From assembly GCF_003609835.1 (NCBI RefSeq), contig NZ_AP017898.1, positions 620,001 to 684,000 on the forward strand: a stretch of 64,000 nucleotides of DNA, read 5' to 3'. Both the position numbers and the translations under genes were made by a program. Shown piece by piece: positions 1 to 8,977 of the stretch (positions are counted from its first letter, which is position 1; each line of letters starts with the position of its first letter). This stretch comes from Sphingopyxis sp. FD7 (lineage in GTDB: Bacteria > Pseudomonadota > Alphaproteobacteria > Sphingomonadales > Sphingomonadaceae). The notes under the pieces are model-generated. The model was not told the DNA's origin and searched no databases. It was given only the letters and a program-made list of their open reading frames with translations.

Positions 1-139
1 GCAGCTTGCCGCCAAGCCCCGGATATTCGTGCAGATAGGCGGACCCTCGCGCCATCGCCCCGACGGCGAGTGCATAGATGATGAGGCACGCCTCAAGGCG
101 GGTCTTGATGACGAACAGGCGGCCGATCTTCTTGAGCAT
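1..139 (-). CDS. Small conserved membrane-associated protein, 3' part outside the window
   Basis: The visible N-terminus begins MLKKIGRLFVIKTRLEA and continues into a hydrophobic stretch (LIIYALAVGAMARG) followed by a YPG-containing segment. It resembles a short conserved sphingomonad protein of unknown function; I recognise the pattern but assign no role. An in-frame upstream ATG at 163 would add eight residues. I prefer 139 because a GGATA purine stretch precedes it, but the choice is open. The gene runs off the left edge of the window, so its full length is unknown. Confidence 0.55.
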   Translation of the reverse strand, partial: MLKKIGRLFVIKTRLEACLIIYALAVGAMARGSAYLHEYPGLGGKL

Positions 140-329
140 CGTCAGTATCCAAGCAAACGCCATGCCAGCCGCGCGAATCCGGGATTCGCCGAGCGGCGGA
201 GATGGTAAATTGTAAATTAACCCGACAGGAGAAGGCAAGGGACGAGGGTTTGGGGTGGGGGGAGCGGCCGTGCCTCCCCGTTCCGGGGAGGATCGCGACG
301 GCTGCAATCGGTCGATACCGCCAGCCCGT

Positions 330-1001
330 TTAACCCCTGTGCGCGAACCAGATGATGTGCCGCGCGCCCTTGCCGCCTGCGCGGGCCCGTACGCCGACCT
401 CTTCGACCCTGAACCCCGCCCCTGCCAGCCGCCGGGCGAAGCGCGCGTCGGGCGCCGCCGACCAGATGGCGAGGGTGCCGCGGGGCCGCAGCGCGGCCTT
501 GGCGGCGGCGAGGCCCGCGGGCGAATAAAGGCCGTCGTTCGCGGCGCGCGTCAGCCCGTCGGGGCCATTATCAACGTCGAGCAGGATCGCGTCATAACGC
601 CCGCGTCCCTCCGCAATGACGGCCGCCACATCGCCGATGACCAGATCGACGCGCGGATCGTCGAGGCAGCCCGCCGCCAGTGTGGCCATCGGCCCGCGCG
701 CCCAGCCGATGATCGCGGGGACCAGTTCGGCAACGGTGACTTCTGCGTCGGGGCCAAGCGCGGCGAGCGCGGCGCGGAGCGTGAAGCCCATGCCATAGCC
801 GCCAATCAGCAGGTGGGCGTTTGCCGTGCTCGCCAGCCGCTCGCAGCTCATCACCGCCAGCGCCTCTTCGGAACCGCTCATGCGGCTGCTCATCAGCTCA
901 TTGCCGCCGATCGCGATGATATATTCGTCGCCACGCCGGAACAGGCGAAGCTCCTCGCCGCCGGGCACGGGGGCGGTGTCGATCAGCTCGCGAATCTGCA
1001 A
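330..1001 (-). CDS. Spermidine synthase-like SAM-binding protein
   Basis: A 223-residue Rossmann-fold protein of the spermidine synthase/methyltransferase class. A glycine-rich SAM-type loop (GGYGMGF, about 67-73) is followed by an acidic strand end (VTVAELVP, about 88-95) and an ILLDVDNGP motif (about 139-147), as in polyamine synthase-like proteins. The start is a TTG six bases after the astB stop, suggesting translational coupling; an internal ATG at residue 37 is a less likely alternative. True spermidine synthases are usually longer (about 280 residues), so the substrate is uncertain. Its place at the end of the arginine succinyltransferase operon suggests a link to arginine or polyamine nitrogen metabolism, which is inference. 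Confidence 0.7.
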   Translation of the reverse strand: MQIRELIDTAPVPGGEELRLFRRGDEYIIAIGGNELMSSRMSGSEEALAVMSCERLASTANAHLLIGGYGMGFTLRAALAALGPDAEVTVAELVPAIIGWARGPMATLAAGCLDDPRVDLVIGDVAAVIAEGRGRYDAILLDVDNGPDGLTRAANDGLYSPAGLAAAKAALRPRGTLAIWSAAPDARFARRLAGAGFRVEEVGVRARAGGKGARHIIWFAHRG

Positions 1002-1007
1002 GTCGCG

Positions 1008-2255
1008 TCAGCCAAGCTCGGCGAGGTCTAGCGCGTCGAGGAGCGCGGCCCGCGCCTTTCGCACATCGTCGAGCAGCGCCGCCGAAGCGAGGTCCGCAGG
1101 CGCGATCGCCTCCGGCCAATGCGCCGCAACCACCGCGGCGATCCGGTCGAGCTTCCCCTCGTCGGCGATGAAGCGCGGATCGACCGTGGCGGGATCGGCG
1201 ACGACGCGCAGCCGAAGGCACGCCGGGCCGCCGCCGTTCGCCATCGATTGCCGCACATCGACGGGCAGCAGGCGGCGGATCGGGCCATTGCCGACGATCA
1301 TCTCCTCCAGCCAGCTCCACACCGCGGGGGTTTCGCGCGCCTCGGTCGGCAGCACCAGCGCCATGCCGCCTTCGGGCAGGCTGACAAGCTGGGCGTTGAA
1401 CAGATAGGATTTGATGGCGTCGGGCAGGCTGACGGCGCTCGCGGGCACCTCGACGATTTCGACCGCGGGAAAGGCCGCGCGGATTTCGGCGTGCGCGGCC
1501 TCGCGATCCTCGAACGCGGTTTCGTGGGTGAACAGCACATGCTCATTCGCGACTGCCACCACGTCGTTGTGAAAGGCGCCGCCCTGGATCGCCGTGTCCG
1601 ACTGACGAATGAAGAGCGTGCGCGCCGGATCGAGCCGGTGGCGCCGCGCCACGGCCTTCGAGGCGTCGAGATGCTGGCGCGCGGGAAAGCGGCCGCCGCT
1701 TAACCCATAGACAAAGATTTCAACGCCCGCGCCGTCATGGCCGCTGCACAGCCGCATATGGTTCGCCGCGCCCTCGTCGCCGAAGGGGGCGGGTATCGGC
1801 GCATGCACGGCAAAGGAGGGGTGGGCAAAGGCCAGGCGAAGCTGCGCCAGCGTCCCCGGCCATTCGTGGCTGCGATGCGGCATGGTGACGAGGTTGGCGA
1901 CGGTGAGGTGGCATTTGCCGTCGGCGCAGTCGGGTGCGGGCGAGACGGTCGCCGCGTTCGCCGCCCACATCGACGAGGCCGACCAGGCCTGCGCGCGCAA
2001 ATGGCCCTCCGCCGCTTCGGGCGAGGTGCCAAGCTGGGCAAGCCATGGCGCGTCCGGGCGGTCGAGCGGCACGAAAAAGCCTTGCGGCAGGCCAAGCGCG
2101 AGGTTGTGGCGCATCTTCTCTAGGCCCTGCAGCGCGGCGGCGCGCGGCTGCGACACGTCGCCCGCATGGCTCGCCGAGGCGATATTGCCGCGGCTGAGCC
2201 CGGCATAATTATGCGTCGGGCCGATGATCCCGTCGAAATTGATTTCGGTGAGCAT
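1008..2255 (-). CDS. astB: N-succinylarginine dihydrolase AstB
   Basis: AstB hydrolyses N2-succinylarginine to N2-succinylornithine, CO2 and ammonia, the second step of the cytosolic arginine succinyltransferase (AST) pathway. The 415-residue protein begins with the family's FDGIIGPTHNYAGLS signature. The three catalytic positions are visible: Glu161 (GDEGAANHMR), His229 (GAFHNDV) and Cys346 (NGGGPACLRLR), matching Glu174/His248/Cys365 of the Escherichia coli enzyme. A GAGGGG ribosome binding site lies seven bases before the ATG. It follows astA on the same strand with a 45-base gap holding a GC-rich hairpin (2274-2294). Slightly shorter than the E. coli protein (447), otherwise normal. Confidence 0.96.
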   Translation of the reverse strand: MLTEINFDGIIGPTHNYAGLSRGNIASASHAGDVSQPRAAALQGLEKMRHNLALGLPQGFFVPLDRPDAPWLAQLGTSPEAAEGHLRAQAWSASSMWAANAATVSPAPDCADGKCHLTVANLVTMPHRSHEWPGTLAQLRLAFAHPSFAVHAPIPAPFGDEGAANHMRLCSGHDGAGVEIFVYGLSGGRFPARQHLDASKAVARRHRLDPARTLFIRQSDTAIQGGAFHNDVVAVANEHVLFTHETAFEDREAAHAEIRAAFPAVEIVEVPASAVSLPDAIKSYLFNAQLVSLPEGGMALVLPTEARETPAVWSWLEEMIVGNGPIRRLLPVDVRQSMANGGGPACLRLRVVADPATVDPRFIADEGKLDRIAAVVAAHWPEAIAPADLASAALLDDVRKARAALLDALDLAELG

Positions 2256-2272
2256 GAAAATCCCCTCTCAAA

Positions 2273-2295
2273 CCCCTCCCCTGAAGGGGAGGGGC
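2273..2295. repeat. GC-rich hairpin between astA and astB
   Basis: The sequence cccctcccc-tga-aggggagggg forms a strong perfect stem in the 45-base gap between astA and astB. Without a clear U-tract in the operon direction it looks more like an attenuating or RNA-stabilising hairpin, or a degenerate REP unit, than a full terminator. The same kind of cctcccc/ggggagg stem recurs at 280-298 and 28212-28231. Confidence 0.5.
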
Positions 2296-2300
2296 TTTCG

Positions 2301-3302
2301 TCATCGTCCGATCCAGCTGATCGCGTCGCCCTTGCCGACACTCAATATCCGCGCGGCGTCGGCGTCGATCCGGCCCTCGGCATCGACCTTGCCGAAACAG
2401 CAGCGGAAATCCGCCAGCCGCCCCGTTGCGATCAGCGCATCCTCGCCATCTTCGGCAATGCCCGCCACCTCGACATGCTTTGCGTCGCGAATGCTCGCCA
2501 CCTGGTCGGTGCGCGCGGTCATCGTCGGGCCGCCGTCGAAAATGTCGATGTAATTTTCAAAGGCGAAGCCCTCATTCTCCAGCATCCGCATCGCGGCGCG
2601 CCCGGTGGGGTGCGGAACGCCGATCACCGCGCGCGCGGTTTCGGGCAGCATCGCGATATAGACCGGATGCTTGGGCATCAGGTCGGCGATGAACTGGTTG
2701 CCATGGACCGCGTTGAACTGGTCGGCTTCCTGAAAGCTCATCCCGAAAAACTTGCCCGCGACCCCGTCCCAGAAGGGCGAACCGCCCGCCTCGTCGATCA
2801 CCCCGCGCAGCTCGGCCAGGATACGGTCGGCGAAGCGCGCCCGGTGGCGGGCGATGAAAAGATAGCGCGAGCGCGCGAGCAGCAGCCCCAGCCCGCCGGC
2901 GCGCGCCGCCGGGTGCAGGAATAATCCGCCGACTTCGCTGGCGCCGTTCAAATCGTTGCTCAGCATCAGCACCTGCGCGTGAAAGGTGCGGCCCAGCTGT
3001 TCGCTGTGCTTGCTGTCGGTGCCGATGCGATAGGAATAAAAGGGCCAGCGCTGGCCGACCTGGCCGAAAATCTGGCAGGTGCCGCGCACCTCGCCGCTGT
3101 CGAGATCCTCGAGCACCATCAGATACAGTTCGTCGGCGGGATATTCCTTTTCCGACGCAAAGCTCGCCTCGGCGCGTTCGAGCTTGGCGCGCAGCGCTTT
3201 CTTGTCGGGGGGCAGGTTGGTGAAACCGCCACCCGTCAGTTTCGCCATTTCGTAAATGCTTTGCAGATCGCCCGGCTTGGCCGCCCGGATCACATAATTC
3301 AC
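2301..3302 (-). CDS. astA: Arginine N-succinyltransferase AstA
   Basis: AstA transfers succinate from succinyl-CoA to the alpha-amino group of arginine, the first step of the AST pathway. The 333-residue protein has the GNAT-like AstA fold: an N-terminal VIRAAKPGD strand, the EVGGLFLHP acetyl/succinyl-CoA region and the long central segment ending in GNQFIADLMPKHPVYI. The start is a GTG whose last bases overlap the stop of the upstream M20 hydrolase (GTGA, four bases), so a longer in-frame extension into that gene is rejected. The tight overlap shows translational coupling. Confidence 0.95.
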   Translation of the reverse strand: MNYVIRAAKPGDLQSIYEMAKLTGGGFTNLPPDKKALRAKLERAEASFASEKEYPADELYLMVLEDLDSGEVRGTCQIFGQVGQRWPFYSYRIGTDSKHSEQLGRTFHAQVLMLSNDLNGASEVGGLFLHPAARAGGLGLLLARSRYLFIARHRARFADRILAELRGVIDEAGGSPFWDGVAGKFFGMSFQEADQFNAVHGNQFIADLMPKHPVYIAMLPETARAVIGVPHPTGRAAMRMLENEGFAFENYIDIFDGGPTMTARTDQVASIRDAKHVEVAGIAEDGEDALIATGRLADFRCCFGKVDAEGRIDADAARILSVGKGDAISWIGR

Positions 3303-4507
3303 ACAGTCCCCCGTTCCGCTATTCGCAACATGGTCAGCGCCGACAGCCGCGCGCGTTCGGCAAGGCTGCCCGTGATCAGAAATTCGTCCGATGAATGAAT
3401 CGCGCCGCCGCGCGGGCCCATGGTGTCGACCACGGGGATGCCGCAGGCGGCGATGTTGTTGCCATCGCACACGCCGCCCGTCGCTTTCCAGGCAATGTCG
3501 ATGCCCAGCGCGGCGCCGCATGACCGAACCAGCTCGAACAGTCGCGTCGCGGCGGGGTCGAGCGGCTTCGGCGGGCGATTGAAACCGCCGTGAATGTGGC
3601 AATGCACGTCATGTTCGCGCGATACCGCTGCGACCGCGGCGCGCAGCGCGCTTTCGGCTTCGGCCATCGCTTCGGGGGTGGAGGGGCGCATATTGACGCG
3701 CAGGATCGCGCTGTCGGGGACGACATTGTTCGGGCCGCCGCCGTCGATTTTCGCGGGATTGACCTTGAGCGACGGCGATTTGAGCTTCGCGAGCCGCAGC
3801 GCCAGATCGGCCGCCGCCAACAGGGCGTTGCGGCCGTCGTCGGGATTGCGCCCGGCGTGCGCCGACAGGCCATGGACGATCACCGAAAAATTGCCGCTGC
3901 CCGGCCGCGCGCCGGCCAGCGTGCCGTCGGGCAGCGCGGGTTCGTAGGTGAGCGCAGCGGTCTTGCCGCGCGCCAGCTCGGCGATCAGCGCCGCCGAGGC
4001 GTGACTGCCGGTCTCTTCGTCGCTGTTGATCAGCACGTCATAACCGACGCGGCTTGCCAGCGGCGCGCTTTCGAGCGCGGTCAGCGCGGCGAGGATCACC
4101 GCGATCCCGCCCTTCATGTCGGCGGTGCCGGGGCCGTTCAGCACCCCATCCTCGAGCCATTTCAGCGTCTGGAACGGATGGTCGGCGGCGAACACCGTGT
4201 CCATATGGCCGGTCAGCAGCAATTGCACCGGCGCCTCCGGGCGCACGCGAAGGTGCAGATGGTCGCCGCGCTGGACGATATTCACTTGCCCTGCGGCATC
4301 GACGCTCTCGACCGGATCGGGGGCGACGAGCCGGACCTCGCCGGGCAAGGCGGCAAAGGCGTCGGCGAGCTGACCCGCGACCGCCTTCAGCCCCGCCAGA
4401 TTTCCCGTGCCGCTGTTCACCGCCGCCCAGCGTTCGACCTGCGCCAGCATCGGCGCATCGGCGGCGCGTTCGAGCGTCGCCTCTTCGGTTGTCGTCACGG
4501 ATGCCAT
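3299..4507 (-). CDS. M20-family metallohydrolase (carboxypeptidase G2-like), first gene of ast operon
   Basis: A 402-residue zinc-dependent amidohydrolase of the M20/M25/M40 family. The metal ligands are readable: His101 and Asp103 in GHMDTVF, Asp130 in GTADMKGG, Glu164-Glu165 in NSDEETGS, and a late His in GAIHSSDEF. A typical dimerisation (lid) domain separates the halves. The ATG at 4507 is chosen over an upstream in-frame ATG at 4570 because the extension is Arg-rich and atypical. It heads the operon and overlaps astA by four bases. I infer that it may desuccinylate an AST intermediate such as succinylglutamate, replacing the unrelated AstE; the family also includes acetylornithine deacetylase and glutamate carboxypeptidase, so the substrate is unproven. 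Confidence 0.85.
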   Translation of the reverse strand: MASVTTTEEATLERAADAPMLAQVERWAAVNSGTGNLAGLKAVAGQLADAFAALPGEVRLVAPDPVESVDAAGQVNIVQRGDHLHLRVRPEAPVQLLLTGHMDTVFAADHPFQTLKWLEDGVLNGPGTADMKGGIAVILAALTALESAPLASRVGYDVLINSDEETGSHASAALIAELARGKTAALTYEPALPDGTLAGARPGSGNFSVIVHGLSAHAGRNPDDGRNALLAAADLALRLAKLKSPSLKVNPAKIDGGGPNNVVPDSAILRVNMRPSTPEAMAEAESALRAAVAAVSREHDVHCHIHGGFNRPPKPLDPAATRLFELVRSCGAALGIDIAWKATGGVCDGNNIAACGIPVVDTMGPRGGAIHSSDEFLITGSLAERARLSALTMLRIAERGTV

Positions 4508-4682
4508 GGCGCGGCTATAGCGAGCGGCGCGCCGCTTTGGCACCCCCGCCTGCGATTTTCTCGCCGTCATGCCCCGCGTGGCTGGTTTCGGATGCGGGAT
4601 CGGTTATGGCGCCCCGGAATATCGCGAATCGCAAGGCGTTAACCGAACCTTGGGGACCGGGGCCTAGGCTGGCTGCAAACTG

Positions 4683-5876
4683 ATGAGTGAGCCGATGTCC
4701 GTCGCCTTTGTCCTTGGCATCAACATGTCCGTCGCCGGCCTGATCGCCGCGGCGTTCGCCGTGGTTGCGGCGACGAACCGGACGGCGCGCGGCGCGTGGT
4801 GGCTGGCGGCGGGGAGCGCGCTGGGCATCGTCAACGTCGGGCTTGAGTTCCTGTTGACGCGCCAGGTCGATCCGATCCCCATCGGCATCAGCATTTTCCT
4901 GGTCTTTCTGATGGCGCAGAGTTTCGCACTGATCGGCGTCGCGTCGCATTACCGCGTCGCGCCGCCATGGGTCGCGATCGCGGCGATCTGGGTGCTGACG
5001 ATCCTGGCGGTGCCGGTGATATTCAGCCTGCCCTATGGATCGTCGCCGCGACTGACGCTGTATCAGCTGCCCTATTTCGCGATGCAATCGCTCTTCGCCA
5101 TCGTCATCCTGCGGTCGGGGCGACGGCAGGCGCTCGACCTGTTGCTGATCGCGCTTCAGATCGTTGCGGCGCTCATCTATCTGGCGAAGCCGCTGATCGC
5201 GGCGGTTGTCGGCACCGCGAGTTCGCCGCAAGGCTATATCGCGTCGACCTATGCGGCGATTTCGCAAAGCGGCAGCGTCGTTGCACTGATGGCGATCGCG
5301 CTCGTCCTGTTGCTGGTGATGATGCGCGATACGACCGCCGAAATCGTCGCGCGATCCGAAACCGATCCGCTGTCGAGCGTGCTCAACCGGCGCGGATTCG
5401 AGCAGCACGCCGGGATGGCGCTGCTGCGCGGCGGCGAGACGGCGGTGCTGATCGCGGCCGACCTCGACGATTTCAAGACGATCAACGATAGCTTCGGCCA
5501 TGCCGCGGGCGACGGCGTGATCGCGCATTTTGCCGCGATGCTGGTCGACGCCGCCCCCGCCGACGCCATCGTCGGCCGCATAGGCGGCGAGGAGTTTGCC
5601 GTGCTGCTGCCCGATGCGATGCTGTCGGACGGGCGCATCTATGCCGAAAAGGTGCGCACCGCCTTTGCCGCGGCGCGGCTGCCGGTGCTGGGAGTCGACC
5701 GCGGCTTTACCGCCTCGTTCGGCGTCGCGCAGCGCGGGGCCGAGGATTCGCTGTTCGACCTGCTGCGCCGTGCCGATACCGCGCTTTATCGTGCCAAGGC
5801 AGGCGGGCGGAACCAGGTTCGCGTCGCGCTGGGCGAGATGGTGCCGACGTCGGCGGTGGGGGTCGGGGCGGCGTGA
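4683..5876 (+). CDS. Membrane-bound diguanylate cyclase (GGDEF)
   Basis: This 397-residue protein has about six to seven hydrophobic N-terminal segments (residues 5-215), then a GGDEF domain (about 225-385). The active-site loop is GGEEF (301-305) within GRIGGEEFAVLLP, and the metal/nucleotide motif ADLDDFKTINDSFGH is intact, so it should convert two GTP to cyclic di-GMP. The inhibitory RxxD site normally placed five residues before the loop is absent (PADA is found there), so product inhibition is probably weak. The ATG at 4683 is used; an ATG four codons later is possible. It stands alone, divergent from the ast operon. The upstream exosortase locus could be a c-di-GMP-controlled target, but that is inference. 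Confidence 0.9.
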   Translation: MSEPMSVAFVLGINMSVAGLIAAAFAVVAATNRTARGAWWLAAGSALGIVNVGLEFLLTRQVDPIPIGISIFLVFLMAQSFALIGVASHYRVAPPWVAIAAIWVLTILAVPVIFSLPYGSSPRLTLYQLPYFAMQSLFAIVILRSGRRQALDLLLIALQIVAALIYLAKPLIAAVVGTASSPQGYIASTYAAISQSGSVVALMAIALVLLLVMMRDTTAEIVARSETDPLSSVLNRRGFEQHAGMALLRGGETAVLIAADLDDFKTINDSFGHAAGDGVIAHFAAMLVDAAPADAIVGRIGGEEFAVLLPDAMLSDGRIYAEKVRTAFAAARLPVLGVDRGFTASFGVAQRGAEDSLFDLLRRADTALYRAKAGGRNQVRVALGEMVPTSAVGVGAA

Positions 5877-5913
5877 CCGCGAAATCGGGCGGATCGCTGA
5901 CTCATATTTTCTT

Positions 5914-5992
5914 CGTCATCCCGGCGAAGGCCGGGATCTCGCCGGTGCGCAAATACGAGAGGGCGAGATCCCGGCCGTTGCCGGGATGACGG
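5914..5992. repeat. REP palindrome, GTCATCCCGGCGAAGG family, copy 1
   Basis: Left arm gtcatcccggcgaaggccgg is mirrored by a right arm ending ccgggatgacg, with gggatctcgcc/ggcgagatccc closing an inner stem around a variable loop. The same arms recur at 8850, 10460 and 57155 and, diverged, at 54290. All copies lie between genes. Confidence 0.9.
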
Positions 5993-6030
5993 GGTAGAGA
6001 GGGATGTTCGGCGCAACCGCCCACGCCTCA

Positions 6031-6127
6031 GAGCATCGTGCGTTAGAACAGCGCGCGTTTAATCTGAGCCATCTTTCCGCTCGACACGAACGGAATTGAA
6101 GCGTTGCCGATTTAGCGCACGACGCTC
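6031..6127. mobile_element. Candidate 97-base MITE with IS630-like inverted ends
   Basis: Left end GAGCATCGTGCGTTAGA and right end (reverse complement) GAGCGTCGTGCGCTAAA form an imperfect 17-base inverted repeat around about 60 bases without an ORF. The tips resemble those of the complete IS630 element at 57242-58278 (GAGCATGCTGTATTTAGA), and the right end abuts a TA, the target duplicated by IS630-family elements. The left flank is CA, so the duplication is not intact. Confidence 0.45.
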
Positions 6128-6150
6128 TAAATCCGCATCATCCCCAAATC

Positions 6151-6239
6151 CGTTCGTGCTGAGCTTGTCGAAGCACCGTCCTTCTTCTTGCGGTGCAAAA
6201 AAGAAAGAACGGCCCTTCGACAAGCTCAGGGCAAACGGT
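6151..6239. repeat. Dispersed palindrome with TTCGACAAGCTCAG arms
   Basis: The arms cgttcgtgctgagcttgtcgaa and ttcgacaagctcagggcaaacg pair across a 40-base centre that itself contains ttcttct/agaaagaa complementarity. This arm sequence is a type often seen between genes in sphingomonads. Only one copy is present in this window. Confidence 0.75.
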
Positions 6240-6260
6240 TCATATTTAAGGCTCGCCGCT

Positions 6261-6560
6261 CTAAACCCCCAACAGCGGGATATCCTCCTCCCGCGGCGGG
6301 GCGGCGTCGAAGCCGGGCAGGGGAGCAAAGTCTTCGTCGCTGAGCACGACCGCCGCGAGTCCGCCAAGTTTGAAATGGCCGAGCCGTGGTTCCTCGTCCG
6401 CCCGCCAATTCTTGCCCAGGTTGAGCGCGCTGACGAAAAGGTCGCCGTGCCGTTCGAACAACAGATGCGGCGCAAGCGTCAGCGACTGGCCGTTATATTG
6501 CGCCGTCACCAGTTTTTTGCGCGCGATGGCTTCCATCAATTTCAGTCGTGTGTCGTCCAT
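6261..6560 (-). CDS. Small WYL-like protein of unknown function
   Basis: A 99-residue protein beginning MDDTRLKLMEAIARKKLVTA. The pattern of an N-terminal helix followed by strands (QYNGQSLTLAPHLLFERHGD, then LNLGKNWR) resembles the sensory WYL fold without a DNA-binding domain. I am not certain of this match and give no function. An in-frame ATG at 6605 would add fifteen residues of unlikely composition. It is convergent with the diguanylate cyclase gene and divergent from malate synthase, so it appears to be a single-gene unit. Confidence 0.65.
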   Translation of the reverse strand: MDDTRLKLMEAIARKKLVTAQYNGQSLTLAPHLLFERHGDLFVSALNLGKNWRADEEPRLGHFKLGGLAAVVLSDEDFAPLPGFDAAPPREEDIPLLGV

Positions 6561-6728
6561 GAGTCCGGTCGTTTGGGGAGATGTCTTTTTCGTTGTGCAG
6601 TGCAACCTAACCTACGCCGTCGGGCTTGAAAAGCGCCCATTGCCAATCGAAACCAATCGCGGCATAGGGCGGCTGCCCTTTCCTCCCCGGGTCCACGGGC
6701 GCAGCCGCGCCGACCAGAGGGTGATAGC

Positions 6729-8822
6729 ATGACCGAATATCTCGACCGCTCCGGCCTGTCCGTCGATTCGCGGCTGGCCGATTTCATCGAGCAGCGCGCG
6801 CTGCCGGGAACGGGGCTGGACGCTGCGCGCTTCTGGGCCGACTTCGCGGCCTTGCTCGGCAGATTCGCGCCAGAAAATGTGGCGCTGCTGGCGAAGCGCG
6901 AGGATTTGCAGACGCGGATCGACGCCTGGCATCAAGCGCGAGAAGGCCAGCCGCACGATCCCGCCGCCTATCAGGCCTTCCTCACCGAAATCGGCTATCT
7001 CGTTCCCGAACCCGCGCCGTTCCAGATCGGCACGGCGAACGTCGATCCCGAAATCGCGACGATGGCCGGGCCGCAACTGGTCGTGCCCGCATTGAACGCA
7101 CGCTTTGCGCTCAACGCCGCCAATGCGCGCTGGGGCAGCTTGTACGATGCGCTTTACGGCACCGATGCGCTTGACGCGCCGCCCGCGAAGCCCGGTGGCT
7201 ATGATGCGGAGCGCGGCGCGGCGGTGATCGCGCGCGCCAAGGCGTTCCTCGACGAAGCGGCGCCGCTGGCGTCGGGCAGCTGGGCCGACTGGCAGGGCGG
7301 CCAGCTGGCGCTCGCCGACCCGGCGCAATGGGTCGGCAGCAAGCCCGGCGGCATCCTGCTCCGCCACAACGGCCTGCATATCGAACTGGTGATCGACCCC
7401 GACAGCCCCATTGGAAGGGCCGACCCGGCGGGAATCGCCGATGTCGTGCTGGAAGCGGCGCTGACGACGATCATCGACCTGGAAGACAGCGTCGCGGCGG
7501 TCGATGGCGAGGACAAGGCGCTCGGCTATGCGAACTGGCTGGGGCTGATGCGCGGCGACCTCGCCGAAAGCTTCGAGAAGGGAGGCAGGACCGTCACGCG
7601 CGCGATGGCCGCCGACCGCCAATGGACCTCTCCGTCGGGCGAGCCGTTCACCCTCCACGGGCGCAGCGTGATGTTCGTGCGCAACGTCGGCCATCTGATG
7701 ACGACGCCGATGATCCGGCTGCCCGGTGGCGCCGAAGCGCCCGAGGGGCTGTGCGACGCGGTCATCACCAGCCTCTGTTCGCTCCACGACCTCAAAGGAC
7801 TTGGAACCCTGACGAACAGTCGCGCGGGCAGCATCTATATCGTCAAGCCCAAGCAGCATGGGCCCGAGGAATGCGGTTTCACCAACCGGCTGTTCGACGC
7901 GGTCGAGGATATGCTGGGGCTGGCGCGTCACACGATCAAGGTCGGGGTGATGGACGAGGAGCGCCGCACCAGCGCCAATCTTGCGGCGTGCATCCATGCG
8001 GTGAAGGACCGGATCGTTTTCATCAACACCGGCTTTCTCGATCGCACCGGTGACGAGATCCACACGTCGATGCGCGCGGGGCCGATGATCCCCAAGGGCG
8101 AGATGAAGGCGAGCGACTGGATCGCCGCCTATGAGGACCGCAACGTCCGCATCGGGCTGGCCTGCGGCCTGTCGGGCAAGGCGCAGATCGGCAAGGGCAT
8201 GTGGGCGATGCCCGACCTGATGCGCGCGATGCTGGAGGCAAAGATCGGCCATCCCAAATCGGGCGCGAACACCGCCTGGGTGCCCTCGCCCACCGCCGCG
8301 ACGCTGCACGCGCTGCATTATCATATGGTCGACGTGTTCGCGCGGCAGCGCGAGATTGCGGGCGAAGCGGTGCCGTCGCTGGACCGGCTGCTGGCCATTC
8401 CCGTTGCGGCGGGGCGCAACTGGAGCGAGGCGGAGATTGCCCGCGAGCTCGACAATAATTGCCAGGGCATATTGGGTTATGTCGTGCGCTGGATCGACCA
8501 GGGGGTCGGCTGTTCCAAGGTGCCCGACATCGACGATGTGGGGTTGATGGAGGATCGCGCGACGCTGCGGATCAGCAGCCAGGCGCTCGCCAACTGGCTG
8601 CTCCACGGCGTTTGCACGCCCGCGCAGGTCGATGCCGCGCTGGCGCGGATGGCGGCGAAGGTCGATGCGCAGAATGCGGGCGACCCGCTATACGAGAAGC
8701 TGACGCCGGATGGCGTCGCGTGGCAGGCGGCGCGGGCGCTGATCTTTGAAGGCGTGACGCAGCCGTCGGGCTATACCGAGCCGTTGCTGCACAAATATAG
8801 GCAGATGAAAAAGGCGGGGTGA
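6729..8822 (+). CDS. glcB: Malate synthase G
   Basis: Malate synthase G condenses glyoxylate with acetyl-CoA to malate in the glyoxylate bypass, in the cytosol. At 697 residues it is close to the usual 720. Family landmarks are present: the [16 protein letters not shown] metal region, the [10 protein letters not shown] segment, [13 protein letters not shown], and [19 protein letters not shown] near 600-618 with the catalytic aspartate at about 609. It stands alone with no isocitrate lyase next to it in the window, and is followed by a REP palindrome. Confidence 0.96.
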   Translation: MTEYLDRSGLSVDSRLADFIEQRALPGTGLDAARFWADFAALLGRFAPENVALLAKREDLQTRIDAWHQAREGQPHDPAAYQAFLTEIGYLVPEPAPFQIGTANVDPEIATMAGPQLVVPALNARFALNAANARWGSLYDALYGTDALDAPPAKPGGYDAERGAAVIARAKAFLDEAAPLASGSWADWQGGQLALADPAQWVGSKPGGILLRHNGLHIELVIDPDSPIGRADPAGIADVVLEAALTTIIDLEDSVAAVDGEDKALGYANWLGLMRGDLAESFEKGGRTVTRAMAADRQWTSPSGEPFTLHGRSVMFVRNVGHLMTTPMIRLPGGAEAPEGLCDAVITSLCSLHDLKGLGTLTNSRAGSIYIVKPKQHGPEECGFTNRLFDAVEDMLGLARHTIKVGVMDEERRTSANLAACIHAVKDRIVFINTGFLDRTGDEIHTSMRAGPMIPKGEMKASDWIAAYEDRNVRIGLACGLSGKAQIGKGMWAMPDLMRAMLEAKIGHPKSGANTAWVPSPTAATLHALHYHMVDVFARQREIAGEAVPSLDRLLAIPVAAGRNWSEAEIARELDNNCQGILGYVVRWIDQGVGCSKVPDIDDVGLMEDRATLRISSQALANWLLHGVCTPAQVDAALARMAAKVDAQNAGDPLYEKLTPDGVAWQAARALIFEGVTQPSGYTEPLLHKYRQMKKAG

Positions 8823-8849
8823 GCGGCGGGTTGCGAAGCTCGCCTGCAT

Positions 8850-8927
8850 CGTCATCCCGGCGAAGGCCGGGATCTCGCCCTCTCGGTTTTACGCTCCGGC
8901 GAGATCCCGGCCTTCGCCGGGATGACG
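8850..8927. repeat. REP palindrome, GTCATCCCGGCGAAGG family, copy 2
   Basis: Near-perfect inverted arms (gtcatcccggcgaaggccgg ... ccggccttcgccgggatgac) with the ggcgagatccc inner stem. It separates the convergent malate synthase and exosortase-associated hydrolase genes and may act as a transcription or RNA-decay boundary. Confidence 0.9.
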
Positions 8928-8977
8928 GCTGAAATGATGGGGAATCCACCCCACAACAGGCACAGCGAGCGGCGTTC

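Larger units (their letters stand above)
5877..6260. other. 384-base intergenic region filled with three palindromic repeats
   Basis: No gene is seen. The stretch holds a REP palindrome (5914-5992), a 97-base inverted-repeat element with IS630-like ends (6031-6127) and a second dispersed palindrome containing ttcgacaagctcag (6151-6239). Two convergent genes border it. Confidence 0.8.

Noticed and set aside
6612-8606. A 664-codon minus-strand frame opposite malate synthase
   Set aside because: Antisense shadow; malate synthase motifs are unambiguous on the plus strand.
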